From contig NZ_FNTQ01000001.1 in NCBI RefSeq assembly GCF_900105755.1, forward strand, positions 8,618,001 to 8,682,000: a DNA stretch of 64,000 bases. The letters are read 5' to 3'. Source of the stretch: Streptomyces sp. Ag109_O5-10. Its GTDB lineage: Bacteria; Actinomycetota; Actinomycetes; Streptomycetales; Streptomycetaceae. This document shows, piece after piece, positions 50,943 through 59,228 of this stretch. The notes beneath the pieces are model-generated. The model was not told the DNA's origin. It made no database searches and worked only from the letters and a program-made list of their open reading frames with translations. The translations under genes were made by a program, and so were the position numbers. Position 1 is the stretch's first letter. Each line of letters begins with the position of its first letter.

Positions 50943-52415
50943 TCAGAAGTCGGTGGGGAGGCCTTCGTAAGCCCGGGCGTGCACGGTGGCGGGTTCGTCG
51001 GGGACGTAGTCGGCCTCGACCGTGCGGGTGGCGTCCAGCTTGGCGGGGCGGTAGTAGTCGCTGCCCTGCTTCCAGTACCAGAGCATCGGGATCAGCCCGA
51101 CGGCCAGGCCGCCGATGCCGATCGCGATGGCCGCGGTGCTCAGGTCGCCCAGCGACTCGACGAAGATCCAGAACATGAACACCGCGCCGAGCAGTGGCCA
51201 CAGCCCGCCGAGCAGGAAGTTGGCCGCCGACCTGAACAGCATCTTGCGGTAGGCCACGACCACCGCGAGGCCCGCGAGGCCGTAGTAGACGGCGATCTGC
51301 AGGCCGATCGCCTTGATGGCGTCGTCGAGGATCTCGCCCACCGAGCCCAGTGCGTTGGAGGCGATGAACAGGGTCAGCGCCACCGCGCCGACCACGCCGA
51401 TCGCCACGTGCGGGGTGTTCCAGGTGCGGTGCACCCGGCCCAGCGCGGTCGGCATCGTCCGGTCGCGGCCCATCGCGAACAGTGAGCGGGTGACCTGGAT
51501 GAGCGTCGTCTCCAGGGTGGCGATGGTGGACAGCATCACGGCGGCGACGAGCAGCCTGCCGCCCCAGCCCGGCCAGATCTCCTCGCCCAGCACGCCCAGC
51601 ACGTTGGCCTTGTTCGCCGCGATCTGGCCCGAGGAGAGGATCACGTTCACGGCGACGGTGAACACCTCGAAGAGGACGAAGACGACGCCGACGCCGATCA
51701 GGCCCGCGAGGCCGGTGGTGCGGCGGGAGTTGCGGGTCTCCTCGCTGAGGTTGCTGGTGACGTCCCAGCCCCAGTAGTAGAAGGCGGCGACGAGCGCGCC
51801 GGCGGCGAAGCCGGAGACGCCGTCGAAGTGGGAGAAGCCGAACCAGGACCAGTCGAAGCTGCGGGCGTTGCCGGTGTGGAAGAGGGCCAGCACCGCGAAG
51901 AGCAGCAGGATCGCCAGCTCGATGCCGGACATCAGCAGCTGGGCGCGGACGGTGAGGCGGGCGCCGCCGAGCACCACCGCCAGCATGACCAGGAACCAGG
52001 CGGCGCCGACCACCGTGGACAGGGCCACGTTGCCGGCGAGGTCCGCGTCGAACAGGGACAGGGTCATCGACCCGGCCGGCAGGGAGCCGGCCACCATGAA
52101 GATGGTCGCGGAGACCACCAGCGCCCAGCCGCTGACGAAGCCGAGGAACGGATGCAGGGTGCGCCCCACCCAGGAGTAGCTCGCGCCCGCGTTGACGTCG
52201 ATCCGGCCCAGGTAGCTGAAGGCGAGCGCGATGCCCAGCATCGGTATCGCACACCACAACAGGGCGGCCGGACTGGCCGGCCCCACCGCGCCGACCAGCA
52301 CCGCGGTGGTCGCGGCCAGCGAGTACGCCGGGGCGCTGCCCGCGACGGCCATGACCACGGTGTCGAACGTGCCGAGGGCATTGGCCTGGAGCCCTCTGCC
52401 CCTGTTGTTGCTCAT
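50943..52415 (-). CDS. APC-superfamily amino acid permease
   Basis: A 490-residue transporter with about 12 membrane segments. GSAPAYSLAATTAVLVGAVG and DVNAGASYSWVGRTL are typical of APC helix 1 and helix 3 regions. It likely moves an amino acid or amine by proton symport or exchange. The ATG at 52415 (MSNNRGRGLQ) has GGAAAG upstream, so the 33-base in-frame extension is rejected. The promoter at 52606-52633 implies a leader of about 190 bases. Confidence 0.87.
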   Translation of the reverse strand: MSNNRGRGLQANALGTFDTVVMAVAGSAPAYSLAATTAVLVGAVGPASPAALLWCAIPMLGIALAFSYLGRIDVNAGASYSWVGRTLHPFLGFVSGWALVVSATIFMVAGSLPAGSMTLSLFDADLAGNVALSTVVGAAWFLVMLAVVLGGARLTVRAQLLMSGIELAILLLFAVLALFHTGNARSFDWSWFGFSHFDGVSGFAAGALVAAFYYWGWDVTSNLSEETRNSRRTTGLAGLIGVGVVFVLFEVFTVAVNVILSSGQIAANKANVLGVLGEEIWPGWGGRLLVAAVMLSTIATLETTLIQVTRSLFAMGRDRTMPTALGRVHRTWNTPHVAIGVVGAVALTLFIASNALGSVGEILDDAIKAIGLQIAVYYGLAGLAVVVAYRKMLFRSAANFLLGGLWPLLGAVFMFWIFVESLGDLSTAAIAIGIGGLAVGLIPMLWYWKQGSDYYRPAKLDATRTVEADYVPDEPATVHARAYEGLPTDF

Positions 52416-52605
52416 GGTTGTGCTGCTTTCCGGTCGTGCAGGGCGCACGGGAGTGCAGACCCGCGGCGGTACGGGTGGGGGGTGCGCGACCCGCCCCGCA
52501 CCCCGTGAGGGTTGGCCTCGGGCAAGGACCGGTCGGAAGAGAAGGATGGTGGTGAGGGCCGCATGCCCAGAGTCGGCGAACGGTCACACCGCGTGTGTGG
52601 GTGTG

Positions 52606-52633
52606 ACTATAGCGGCACGCTTTGACCTTTCAA
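52606..52633 (-). promoter_or_regulatory. Sigma-70-like promoter for the APC permease
   Basis: On the minus strand TTGAAA (52628-52633) and TATAGT (52606-52611) are 16 bases apart. Both fit the housekeeping consensus unusually well for this genome. A short inverted repeat, GCTGACCGATCAGC, lies just upstream. Confidence 0.65.
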
Positions 52634-52709
52634 GCTGACCGATCAGCAATCACATATGCCACTTGGTGCTGACAACTCTCACACCGGAGGCGCCGGTTCC
52701 GTCAGCCCC

Positions 52710-54113
52710 TCAGTCCTCCAGCCGGTCGAGCTGCCGCAGCTTGTTGGTGGCGTCGAGGGCCGCAACCTTGTACGACTCCGCGAGAGTCGGGTAGTTGAAC
52801 ACCGCGTCCACCAGGTAGTCGACCGTGCCACCGCATCCCATGACCGACTGTCCGATATGGATCAGTTCTGTCGCTCCGGTACCGAAGCAGTGCACACCGA
52901 GCAGCCGACGGTCCTCGGGAGAGACCAGGAGCTTGAGCATGCCGTGCGAGTCGCCGATGATCTGGCCCCGGGCCAGCTCCCGGTAGCGGGCCACGCCGAC
53001 TTCGAACGGCACGCTGTCCGCGGTGAGTTGGTCCTCGGTCCGGCCGACGAAGCTGATCTCCGGAATCGTGTAGATGCCGATGGGCTGGAGGTTGTCCATC
53101 TGCCCGACCGGTTCCCCGTACGCGTGGTACGCGGCGACCCGGCCCTGTTCCATCGAGGTCGCCGCGAGTGCCGGAAAGCCGATGACGTCGCCCACGGCGT
53201 AGATGTGCGGCACCTCGGTGCGGAAGTGCTCGTCCACCTTGATCCGGCCGCGCCGGTCCGCGGACAGGCCCGCCCTGTCGAGGTCGAGTCCGTCGGTCAG
53301 GCCCTGCCGGCCCGCCGAGTACATCACCGTGTCCGCCGGTATCTTCTTGCCGCTCTCCAGCACGGTCAGCGTGCGCCGGGCGTGCCGCTCGACGGCGGCG
53401 ACCGTCTCCCCGAACCGGAAGGTGACGGCCAGGTCCCGCAGGTGGTACTTGAGCGACTCGACGACCTCGACGTCGCACATGTCCAGCATGGCCGCGCGCT
53501 TCTCGACCACGGTGACCTTGCTGCCGAGCGCGGCGAACATGCTGGCGTACTCCATGCCGATGACGCCGGCCCCGACGATGACCATGGAGCGCGGCACCCG
53601 CTCCAGCGACAGCACGTTGTCCGAGTCCATGATGGTGCGGCCGTCGAACTCGACGCTGTCCGGCCGGGCCGGCCGGGTGCCGGTCGCGATGATGATGTGC
53701 TCGGCGGTCAACAGCCGTTCGTTGCCGTTGGGTTCGCGCAGGGCCACGGTGTGCGGATCGACGAACCGGCCGGTGCCGGAGCAGAGGGTGACGTGGTTGC
53801 GGGAGAGCTGGTTGCGGATGACGTCCACCTCGCGGCCGACCACGTGCTGGGTGCGCGCGGTCAGGTCGGCGACGGTGATGTCCTCCTTCAGCCGGTAGCT
53901 CTGGCCGTACAGGTCGCGCTGGGTCAGGCCGGTCAGGTAGAGGACCGCCTCGCGCAGGGTCTTGGATGGGATGGTCCCGGTGTGGATCGACACCCCGCCG
54001 ACCATGTCGGGGCTGTCCACGACGGCGACCCGGCGGCCGAGTTTGGCCGCCGCGATGGCTGCCTTCTGGCCGCCGGGTCCGGAACCGATGACGAGCATGT
54101 CGAAGTCGGGCAC
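52710..54113 (-). CDS. sthA: Soluble pyridine nucleotide transhydrogenase
   Basis: A 467-residue flavoprotein disulfide-reductase-fold enzyme. The FAD motif GSGPGG opens the protein. The usual redox cysteine pair is replaced by HTGTIPSKT, which marks the Si-specific transhydrogenase SthA rather than lipoamide dehydrogenase. VIVGAGVIGMEYAS binds NAD(P), and IYAVGDVIGFP the FAD. It balances NADH and NADPH. The GTG at 54113 begins MPDFDML; a longer frame lacks a ribosome site. Confidence 0.9.
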   Translation of the reverse strand: MPDFDMLVIGSGPGGQKAAIAAAKLGRRVAVVDSPDMVGGVSIHTGTIPSKTLREAVLYLTGLTQRDLYGQSYRLKEDITVADLTARTQHVVGREVDVIRNQLSRNHVTLCSGTGRFVDPHTVALREPNGNERLLTAEHIIIATGTRPARPDSVEFDGRTIMDSDNVLSLERVPRSMVIVGAGVIGMEYASMFAALGSKVTVVEKRAAMLDMCDVEVVESLKYHLRDLAVTFRFGETVAAVERHARRTLTVLESGKKIPADTVMYSAGRQGLTDGLDLDRAGLSADRRGRIKVDEHFRTEVPHIYAVGDVIGFPALAATSMEQGRVAAYHAYGEPVGQMDNLQPIGIYTIPEISFVGRTEDQLTADSVPFEVGVARYRELARGQIIGDSHGMLKLLVSPEDRRLLGVHCFGTGATELIHIGQSVMGCGGTVDYLVDAVFNYPTLAESYKVAALDATNKLRQLDRLED

Positions 54114-54232
54114 CCTGCGAAGTCTGTCAGCAGCCGCCCCCGCTTCGTAAGGGTGAACGGGCAACCTTCCCGTGAATTCCGGCGGGAGCCAGGCCCGTTG
54201 CGCGCCTCACCGGCCCCGCGGGGCCGCCGGTG

Positions 54233-54439
54233 TCAGGGCAGGAGCCGCTCGACGCAGTTCGGCCCTTCGCGCTCCATCTTCTTCCTGGCCCATTCCAGGG
54301 TTTCCGGGGTGACGTCCCGGCCCGACGCCATCACCAGGTCCTCGGGCGCCACCCCGGTGCCGGGGGCGCTGTGCAGCAGGAAGTCCGGGGTGGCGCGGTC
54401 GTCGGACGACCGGGACGCTTCGGATTCTGAGGTCGACAT
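54233..54439 (-). CDS. Small hypothetical protein (68 aa)
   Basis: A 68-residue protein with an acidic Ser-rich start (MSTSESEASRSSD) and a helical end (TPETLEWARKKMEREGPNC). ATG 54439 follows AAGGAGGGACC, a strong ribosome site, so it is likely a real gene. It sits upstream of sthA in the same direction and divergent from the GH15 gene. Function is unknown. Confidence 0.75.
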   Translation of the reverse strand: MSTSESEASRSSDDRATPDFLLHSAPGTGVAPEDLVMASGRDVTPETLEWARKKMEREGPNCVERLLP

Positions 54440-54570
54440 GGTCCCTCCTTCGCGGAGCGGGGTGCACACTCTCACGATTGCCCGCCCGGCCGCACCCCGC
54501 ATCCCGGGAAGGAATTAGCCCGTTTTAGGTTGTAAGGTGACCGTACATCCGTTCCGGGGAGGCCGTCACG

Positions 54571-56403
54571 ATGGCCGAGCAGGCGTTTTACCAGAATGCG
54601 CCCGGGAGCCCCCGCTACCTGCCGATCGCCGAGCACGGACTGATCGGCGATCTGCGCAGCGTGGCCCTGGTCGGCAGCAACGGCACGATCGACTGGTACT
54701 GCAGCCCGTCCTTCGACGCCCCCAGCGTCTTCGCCGCCGTCCTGGACGCCGAGCGTGGCGGCTTCTTCGCGCTGGCCGCCGCCGTACCGGCCCGGACCAA
54801 GCAGTTCTACTTCCCCGACACGAACGTGCTGATCACCCGGTTCTTCACCGACGAGGGGGTCGGCGAGGTCCAGGACTTCATGCCGGTTACGGGGGAGTCG
54901 GAGTCCGCGCGGCACCGGCTGATCCGCCGGGTGCTGTGCGTGCGCGGCACCGTGCCCTTCCGGGTCCGGGTGGCCCCCCGCTTCAACTACGGCGCCGACC
55001 CGCACACCGTGCGCATACTCGGTGACACCGCGCTGTTCGAGTCCCCGGACAAGTCCCTGCTGCTCACCTCGACGGTGGCCCTGGAGAGCGAGGGGCCGGA
55101 CGCCTGCGCCGACTTCAAGCTCACCGAGGGCGAGTCCTCGGTCTTCGCCCTCGACCAGGCAGGCGAGGACATCGCGCCGCGCGGCTGCGCCCGGGCCGAG
55201 GCAGAACAAGAGTTCGAGGCCACGGTCTGCTACTGGCGGCGCTGGCTCCACCAGTCCCGCTACCGCGGCCGCTGGCGTGAGATGGTGCACCGCTCGGCGC
55301 TCACCCTGAAGCTGCTCACCTACGCCCCCACCGGCGCCATCGTCGCCGCCCCCACCACCAGCCTCCCCGAGCAGTTCGGCGGCGAACGCAACTGGGACTA
55401 CCGCTACGTCTGGATCCGCGACGCCGCCTTCGCCGTCTACGCCCTGCTGCGGCTCGGCTTCAGCAGCGAGGCCGCGGCCTTCATGAAGTTCGTGACCACC
55501 TACATCAGCCCCGGCGACGGCTTCGCCTCCGGCCCGCTGCAGATCATGTACGGCATCGACGGCCGCTCCGACCTGCCCGAACGCGAGCTGACCCACCTGG
55601 AGGGCCACTGCGGCTCGGCCCCGGTCCGGGTCGGCAACGCCGCCGCCGACCAGCTCCAGCTCGACATCTACGGCGCCCTCATCGACTCGATCTACCTCTA
55701 CGACAAATGGGCCGAACCCATCTCCAGCGCCCAGTGGGACGACGTCACCCGCCTCGTGGGCTGGGTCTGCGACCACTGGGACCAGCCCGACGAGGGCGTG
55801 TGGGAGACCCGCGGCGGCCGCAAGAACTTCCTGTACTCGCGCCTGATGTGCTGGGTCGCCATCGAGCGCGCGATCCGCCTCGCCAACCGGCGCGGCCTCC
55901 CCGCCGACCTGCCCCGCTGGCGGCAGTGCCGCGACGCGATCTACCGGCGGATCATGGACCGTGGCTGGTCCGAGCGGCGCGGCGCCTTCGTCCAGTACGA
56001 GGGCGGCGACGTCCTCGACGCCTCGCTCCTGATGATGCCCCTGGCCAAGTTCATCGCCCCGACCGACCCCAAGTGGCTGTCCACCCTGGACGCCCTCACC
56101 GAGGACCTGGTCTCCGACTCCCTCGTCTACCGCTACGACCCGCAGGCCAGCCCCGACGGCCTCCGCGGCGACGAGGGCACCTTCTCGATCTGCTCCTTCT
56201 GGTACGTGGAGGCCCTGGTACGCGCCGGACGCGTCGAGGAGGCCCGGCTCGCCTTCGAGAAGATGCTCACCTACGCCAACCATCTCGGCCTGTACGCCGA
56301 GGAAATCGGCCGCACCGGCGAGCAACAGGGCAACTTCCCGCAGGCGTTCACGCACCTCTCCCTCATCAGCGCCGCCTTCAACCTGGACCGCGCGCTGGGC
56401 TGA
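54571..56403 (+). CDS. GH15 family glycoside hydrolase (glucoamylase/trehalase-like)
   Basis: A 610-residue intracellular enzyme. An N-terminal beta-sandwich (SVALVGSNGTIDWYCSPSFD) is followed by an (alpha/alpha)6 barrel. ERNWDYRYVWIRDAAFAVYAL and AEEIGRTGEQQGNFPQAFTH carry the conserved substrate-binding and catalytic glutamate segments of GH15. Streptomyces members act on trehalose or short alpha-glucans. It converges with the sensor phosphatase gene, with only three bases between stops. Confidence 0.88.
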   Translation: MAEQAFYQNAPGSPRYLPIAEHGLIGDLRSVALVGSNGTIDWYCSPSFDAPSVFAAVLDAERGGFFALAAAVPARTKQFYFPDTNVLITRFFTDEGVGEVQDFMPVTGESESARHRLIRRVLCVRGTVPFRVRVAPRFNYGADPHTVRILGDTALFESPDKSLLLTSTVALESEGPDACADFKLTEGESSVFALDQAGEDIAPRGCARAEAEQEFEATVCYWRRWLHQSRYRGRWREMVHRSALTLKLLTYAPTGAIVAAPTTSLPEQFGGERNWDYRYVWIRDAAFAVYALLRLGFSSEAAAFMKFVTTYISPGDGFASGPLQIMYGIDGRSDLPERELTHLEGHCGSAPVRVGNAAADQLQLDIYGALIDSIYLYDKWAEPISSAQWDDVTRLVGWVCDHWDQPDEGVWETRGGRKNFLYSRLMCWVAIERAIRLANRRGLPADLPRWRQCRDAIYRRIMDRGWSERRGAFVQYEGGDVLDASLLMMPLAKFIAPTDPKWLSTLDALTEDLVSDSLVYRYDPQASPDGLRGDEGTFSICSFWYVEALVRAGRVEEARLAFEKMLTYANHLGLYAEEIGRTGEQQGNFPQAFTHLSLISAAFNLDRALG

Positions 56404-56406
56404 GGA

Positions 56407-59148
56407 TCACGGCAGCGGCTGCTCCGCCCAGATGACCTTCCCCGCGGGCGTGTAGCGGGTGCCCCACCGCTCGGCCATCTGCGCGACCAGGAACAGGCCC
56501 CGGCCGCCCTCGTCGGTGCTCGCCGCGTATCGCAGGTGCGGGGAGGTGGTGCTGCCGTCGGAGACCTCGCAGATCAGCGTCCGGTCGCGCAGCAGCCGTA
56601 CCCCGATGGGCGCCCGGCCGTGCCGGATGGCGTTGGTGACCAGCTCGCTGAGGATCAGCTCCGTCGTGAAGGACAGCTCGTCCAGCTCCCAGTCCGCCAG
56701 CTGACGGGTCACCCTGGACCGCACCTCCGAGACGGCCGCCGGATCCGCCGGCACCTGCCACTCGGCGATCCGGTCCGCGCCGAGCGCCCGGGTCCTGGCG
56801 ACGATCAGCGCCACGTCGTCGCTGGGGCGGGCCGGCAGCCGCTCCAGGACGGCCGCACAGGTCTCGTCCGGGGTGCCGTCGGCCGCCGACTCCAGCGCGC
56901 CGGCCAGCAGTTCCAGCCCCTCGTCGATGTCCCGCTGCCGGTCCTCCACCAACCCGTCGGTGTACAGGACCAGGCTGCTGCCCGGCGCCAGTTCCAGCTC
57001 GGCCGTCTCGAAGGGCAGCCCGCCCAGGCCGAGCGGAGGGCCGGCCGGCACGTCCGCGAACTCCACTCCGCCGTCCGGCCTGACCAGCGCCGGCGGCGGA
57101 TGACCGGCACGGGCCACCGTGCAGCGCCGCGACACCGGGTCGTAGATCGCGTACAGGCAGGTCGCGCCGCTGATCGCGGCCGGGGTGTCCGCGTCGTCCT
57201 CGGAGGTCTCGTCCTGATCGATACGGCTCACCAACTCGTCCAGCAGGCAGAGCAGCTCGTCCGGCTGCAGGTCCAGCGCCGTGAAGTTGTGCACGGCGGT
57301 CCTCAGCCGCCCCATGGTCGCCGCCGCGTGCAACCCGTGCCCCACCACGTCGCCGACCACCAGCGCCACCCGGGCTCCGGACAGCGGCAGCACGTCGAAC
57401 CAGTCGCCGCCCACGCCCGACTGGGCCGGCAGGTACCGGTAGGCGATGTCCAGGGCGCTCTGCGCCGGCAGACTGCGCGGCAGCAGGCTGCGCTGCAGGG
57501 TCACCGCCATGCTGTGCTCGCGCGTGTAGCGGCGCGCATTGTCGATGGAGACGGCGGCGCGGGCCACCAGCTCCTCCGCGAGGGCCAGCTCCTCGGTGTC
57601 GAACGGGGCGGGCTTCTCCGAGCGGCAGAAGTTGGCCACCCCCAGCACCATGTTCCCGGCCCGCAGCGGAACCGTGATCAGCGAGTGGATGCCGAACTCC
57701 AGGATCTGGCCGGCCAGCTCCACGTCCTGGGCCCGCCAGCCGGGCGCCTCCCGCAGCCGCGGCTCGACGACCGACTCCCCGCTCAGCAGGCTCCGGCCCT
57801 GCGGCGAGGACGGCACGAACTGGAACCTCTCGCCGACCGGGTACAGCGGCGCGTCCTTGCGGATGCCGGTGCACGCCACCCGGCGCAGCGCGTCCCCGGG
57901 CTTGGGTTCCTCGCCCTTGAGGACCGCCTCGTACAGGTCGACGGCGGCGTAGTCCGCGAACCGCGGCACGGCCAGCTCCGCGAGTTCTTCGGCGGTACGG
58001 GTGACGTCCAGACTGGTGCCGATGCCCACCCCGGCCTCGTAGAGCATGTTCAGACGCTCGCGGGCCACCTCGGCGCGGCCGGAGAGTGCCCGCAGCTCGG
58101 TGGAGTCGCGCAGCGTGATGACGCTGCCGGGCGGTCCGCCGCGCACCTCGATGGGGCGCTGGTTGACGGCCAGCAGCCGGTCCTTGACCAGGTGCACCTC
58201 GTCGGTGGCGACCCGCCCGGAGGCGATCAGCGTCGCCGTCTCCGGGTCCAGGCCGAGGTCCAGCACCCGGCGGTGCTCGGCGTCCTGGGGCAGGTCCAGC
58301 AGGCGCTGCGCCTCGTCGTTGGCGAGCATCAGCCGGCCGTCGCCGCCGACGATCAGCACCCCCTCGCGCACCGAGTGCAGCACCGCGTCGTGGTGCTCGT
58401 ACATCCGGGTCATCTCGTCCGGGCCCAGACCGTGCGTCTGGCGCAGCAACCGCCGGCTGACCAGGGCGGTGCCCGCCGTCGCCAGGGCGAGCGCCGCGGC
58501 GGCCGCGGCCAGCAGCAGCGGCAGCTGCTGGTTGGCGATGCCGCCCACGTGCGCGGTGGTGATACCGGCCGACACCAGGCCCACCACCTTGCCGTTCGCG
58601 TCCCGGACCGGGACCACCGCCTGCACCAGCTCCCCGATGGTGCCGTGCACCTCCTCGGTGACGGTCCCGCCGGCCAGCGCGGGCCCGATGGTCCCGACGA
58701 ACTTCTTCCCGATGCGGTCCGGCTTGGGGTGCGTGTACCGGATCCCGTCGGTGTTCATGACGACGATGAAGTCCACGCCCGTGGCCCTGCGGGCCGCCTC
58801 CGCCCGTGGCTGGAGCACCGTCGTCGGGTCGGGCAGCCGCAGTGCGGCCGCCGTGCCGGGGGCGTCGGCGAAGGTCTGGGCGACGGCCAGGGACCGGTTG
58901 CGGGCCTCCATGCTGCTGTCGTGCTCCACCTGGAGCACCAGCGCCAGCACGGCCGACACGATCAGCAGCAGCACGATCGCGACCTGCAGCACGAAGACCT
59001 GCGCGGCCACGCTGCGGCCGCTCAGCGCCGACCACAGCCGTCCGGACCGGATACGCCCCGGCCCGCTCGGCTTCTGCCGGGCGAGCGGCGCGCGCGGAGC
59101 CCCGGATCGGGACGGCCGAGTGTCGGACCGGCCGGGCTGACGCACCAT
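56407..59148 (-). CDS. Membrane sensor SpoIIE phosphatase with anti-sigma kinase-like ATPase domain
   Basis: A 913-residue signalling protein. A transmembrane segment (about 49-72) and an extracellular CitA/DcuS-type sensor domain (VDFIVVMNTDGIRYTHPKP) are followed by a second segment (195-220), PAS (240-345), GAF (350-510), PP2C/SpoIIE (545-740, VGGDWFDVLPL) and an RsbW-like HATPase (780-905). It likely controls an alternative sigma factor through an anti-anti-sigma factor. ATG 59148 is chosen; a longer reading frame continues upstream but is unrelated. Confidence 0.87.
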   Translation of the reverse strand: MVRQPGRSDTRPSRSGAPRAPLARQKPSGPGRIRSGRLWSALSGRSVAAQVFVLQVAIVLLLIVSAVLALVLQVEHDSSMEARNRSLAVAQTFADAPGTAAALRLPDPTTVLQPRAEAARRATGVDFIVVMNTDGIRYTHPKPDRIGKKFVGTIGPALAGGTVTEEVHGTIGELVQAVVPVRDANGKVVGLVSAGITTAHVGGIANQQLPLLLAAAAAALALATAGTALVSRRLLRQTHGLGPDEMTRMYEHHDAVLHSVREGVLIVGGDGRLMLANDEAQRLLDLPQDAEHRRVLDLGLDPETATLIASGRVATDEVHLVKDRLLAVNQRPIEVRGGPPGSVITLRDSTELRALSGRAEVARERLNMLYEAGVGIGTSLDVTRTAEELAELAVPRFADYAAVDLYEAVLKGEEPKPGDALRRVACTGIRKDAPLYPVGERFQFVPSSPQGRSLLSGESVVEPRLREAPGWRAQDVELAGQILEFGIHSLITVPLRAGNMVLGVANFCRSEKPAPFDTEELALAEELVARAAVSIDNARRYTREHSMAVTLQRSLLPRSLPAQSALDIAYRYLPAQSGVGGDWFDVLPLSGARVALVVGDVVGHGLHAAATMGRLRTAVHNFTALDLQPDELLCLLDELVSRIDQDETSEDDADTPAAISGATCLYAIYDPVSRRCTVARAGHPPPALVRPDGGVEFADVPAGPPLGLGGLPFETAELELAPGSSLVLYTDGLVEDRQRDIDEGLELLAGALESAADGTPDETCAAVLERLPARPSDDVALIVARTRALGADRIAEWQVPADPAAVSEVRSRVTRQLADWELDELSFTTELILSELVTNAIRHGRAPIGVRLLRDRTLICEVSDGSTTSPHLRYAASTDEGGRGLFLVAQMAERWGTRYTPAGKVIWAEQPLP

Positions 59149-59228
59149 GAGCCCATGTCTACACTGCCGGGCCGCCCGAGGCGAGAGCGTCCCCCGAGGT
59201 AACCGGGCCCATACCCTTTGTGTCCCGG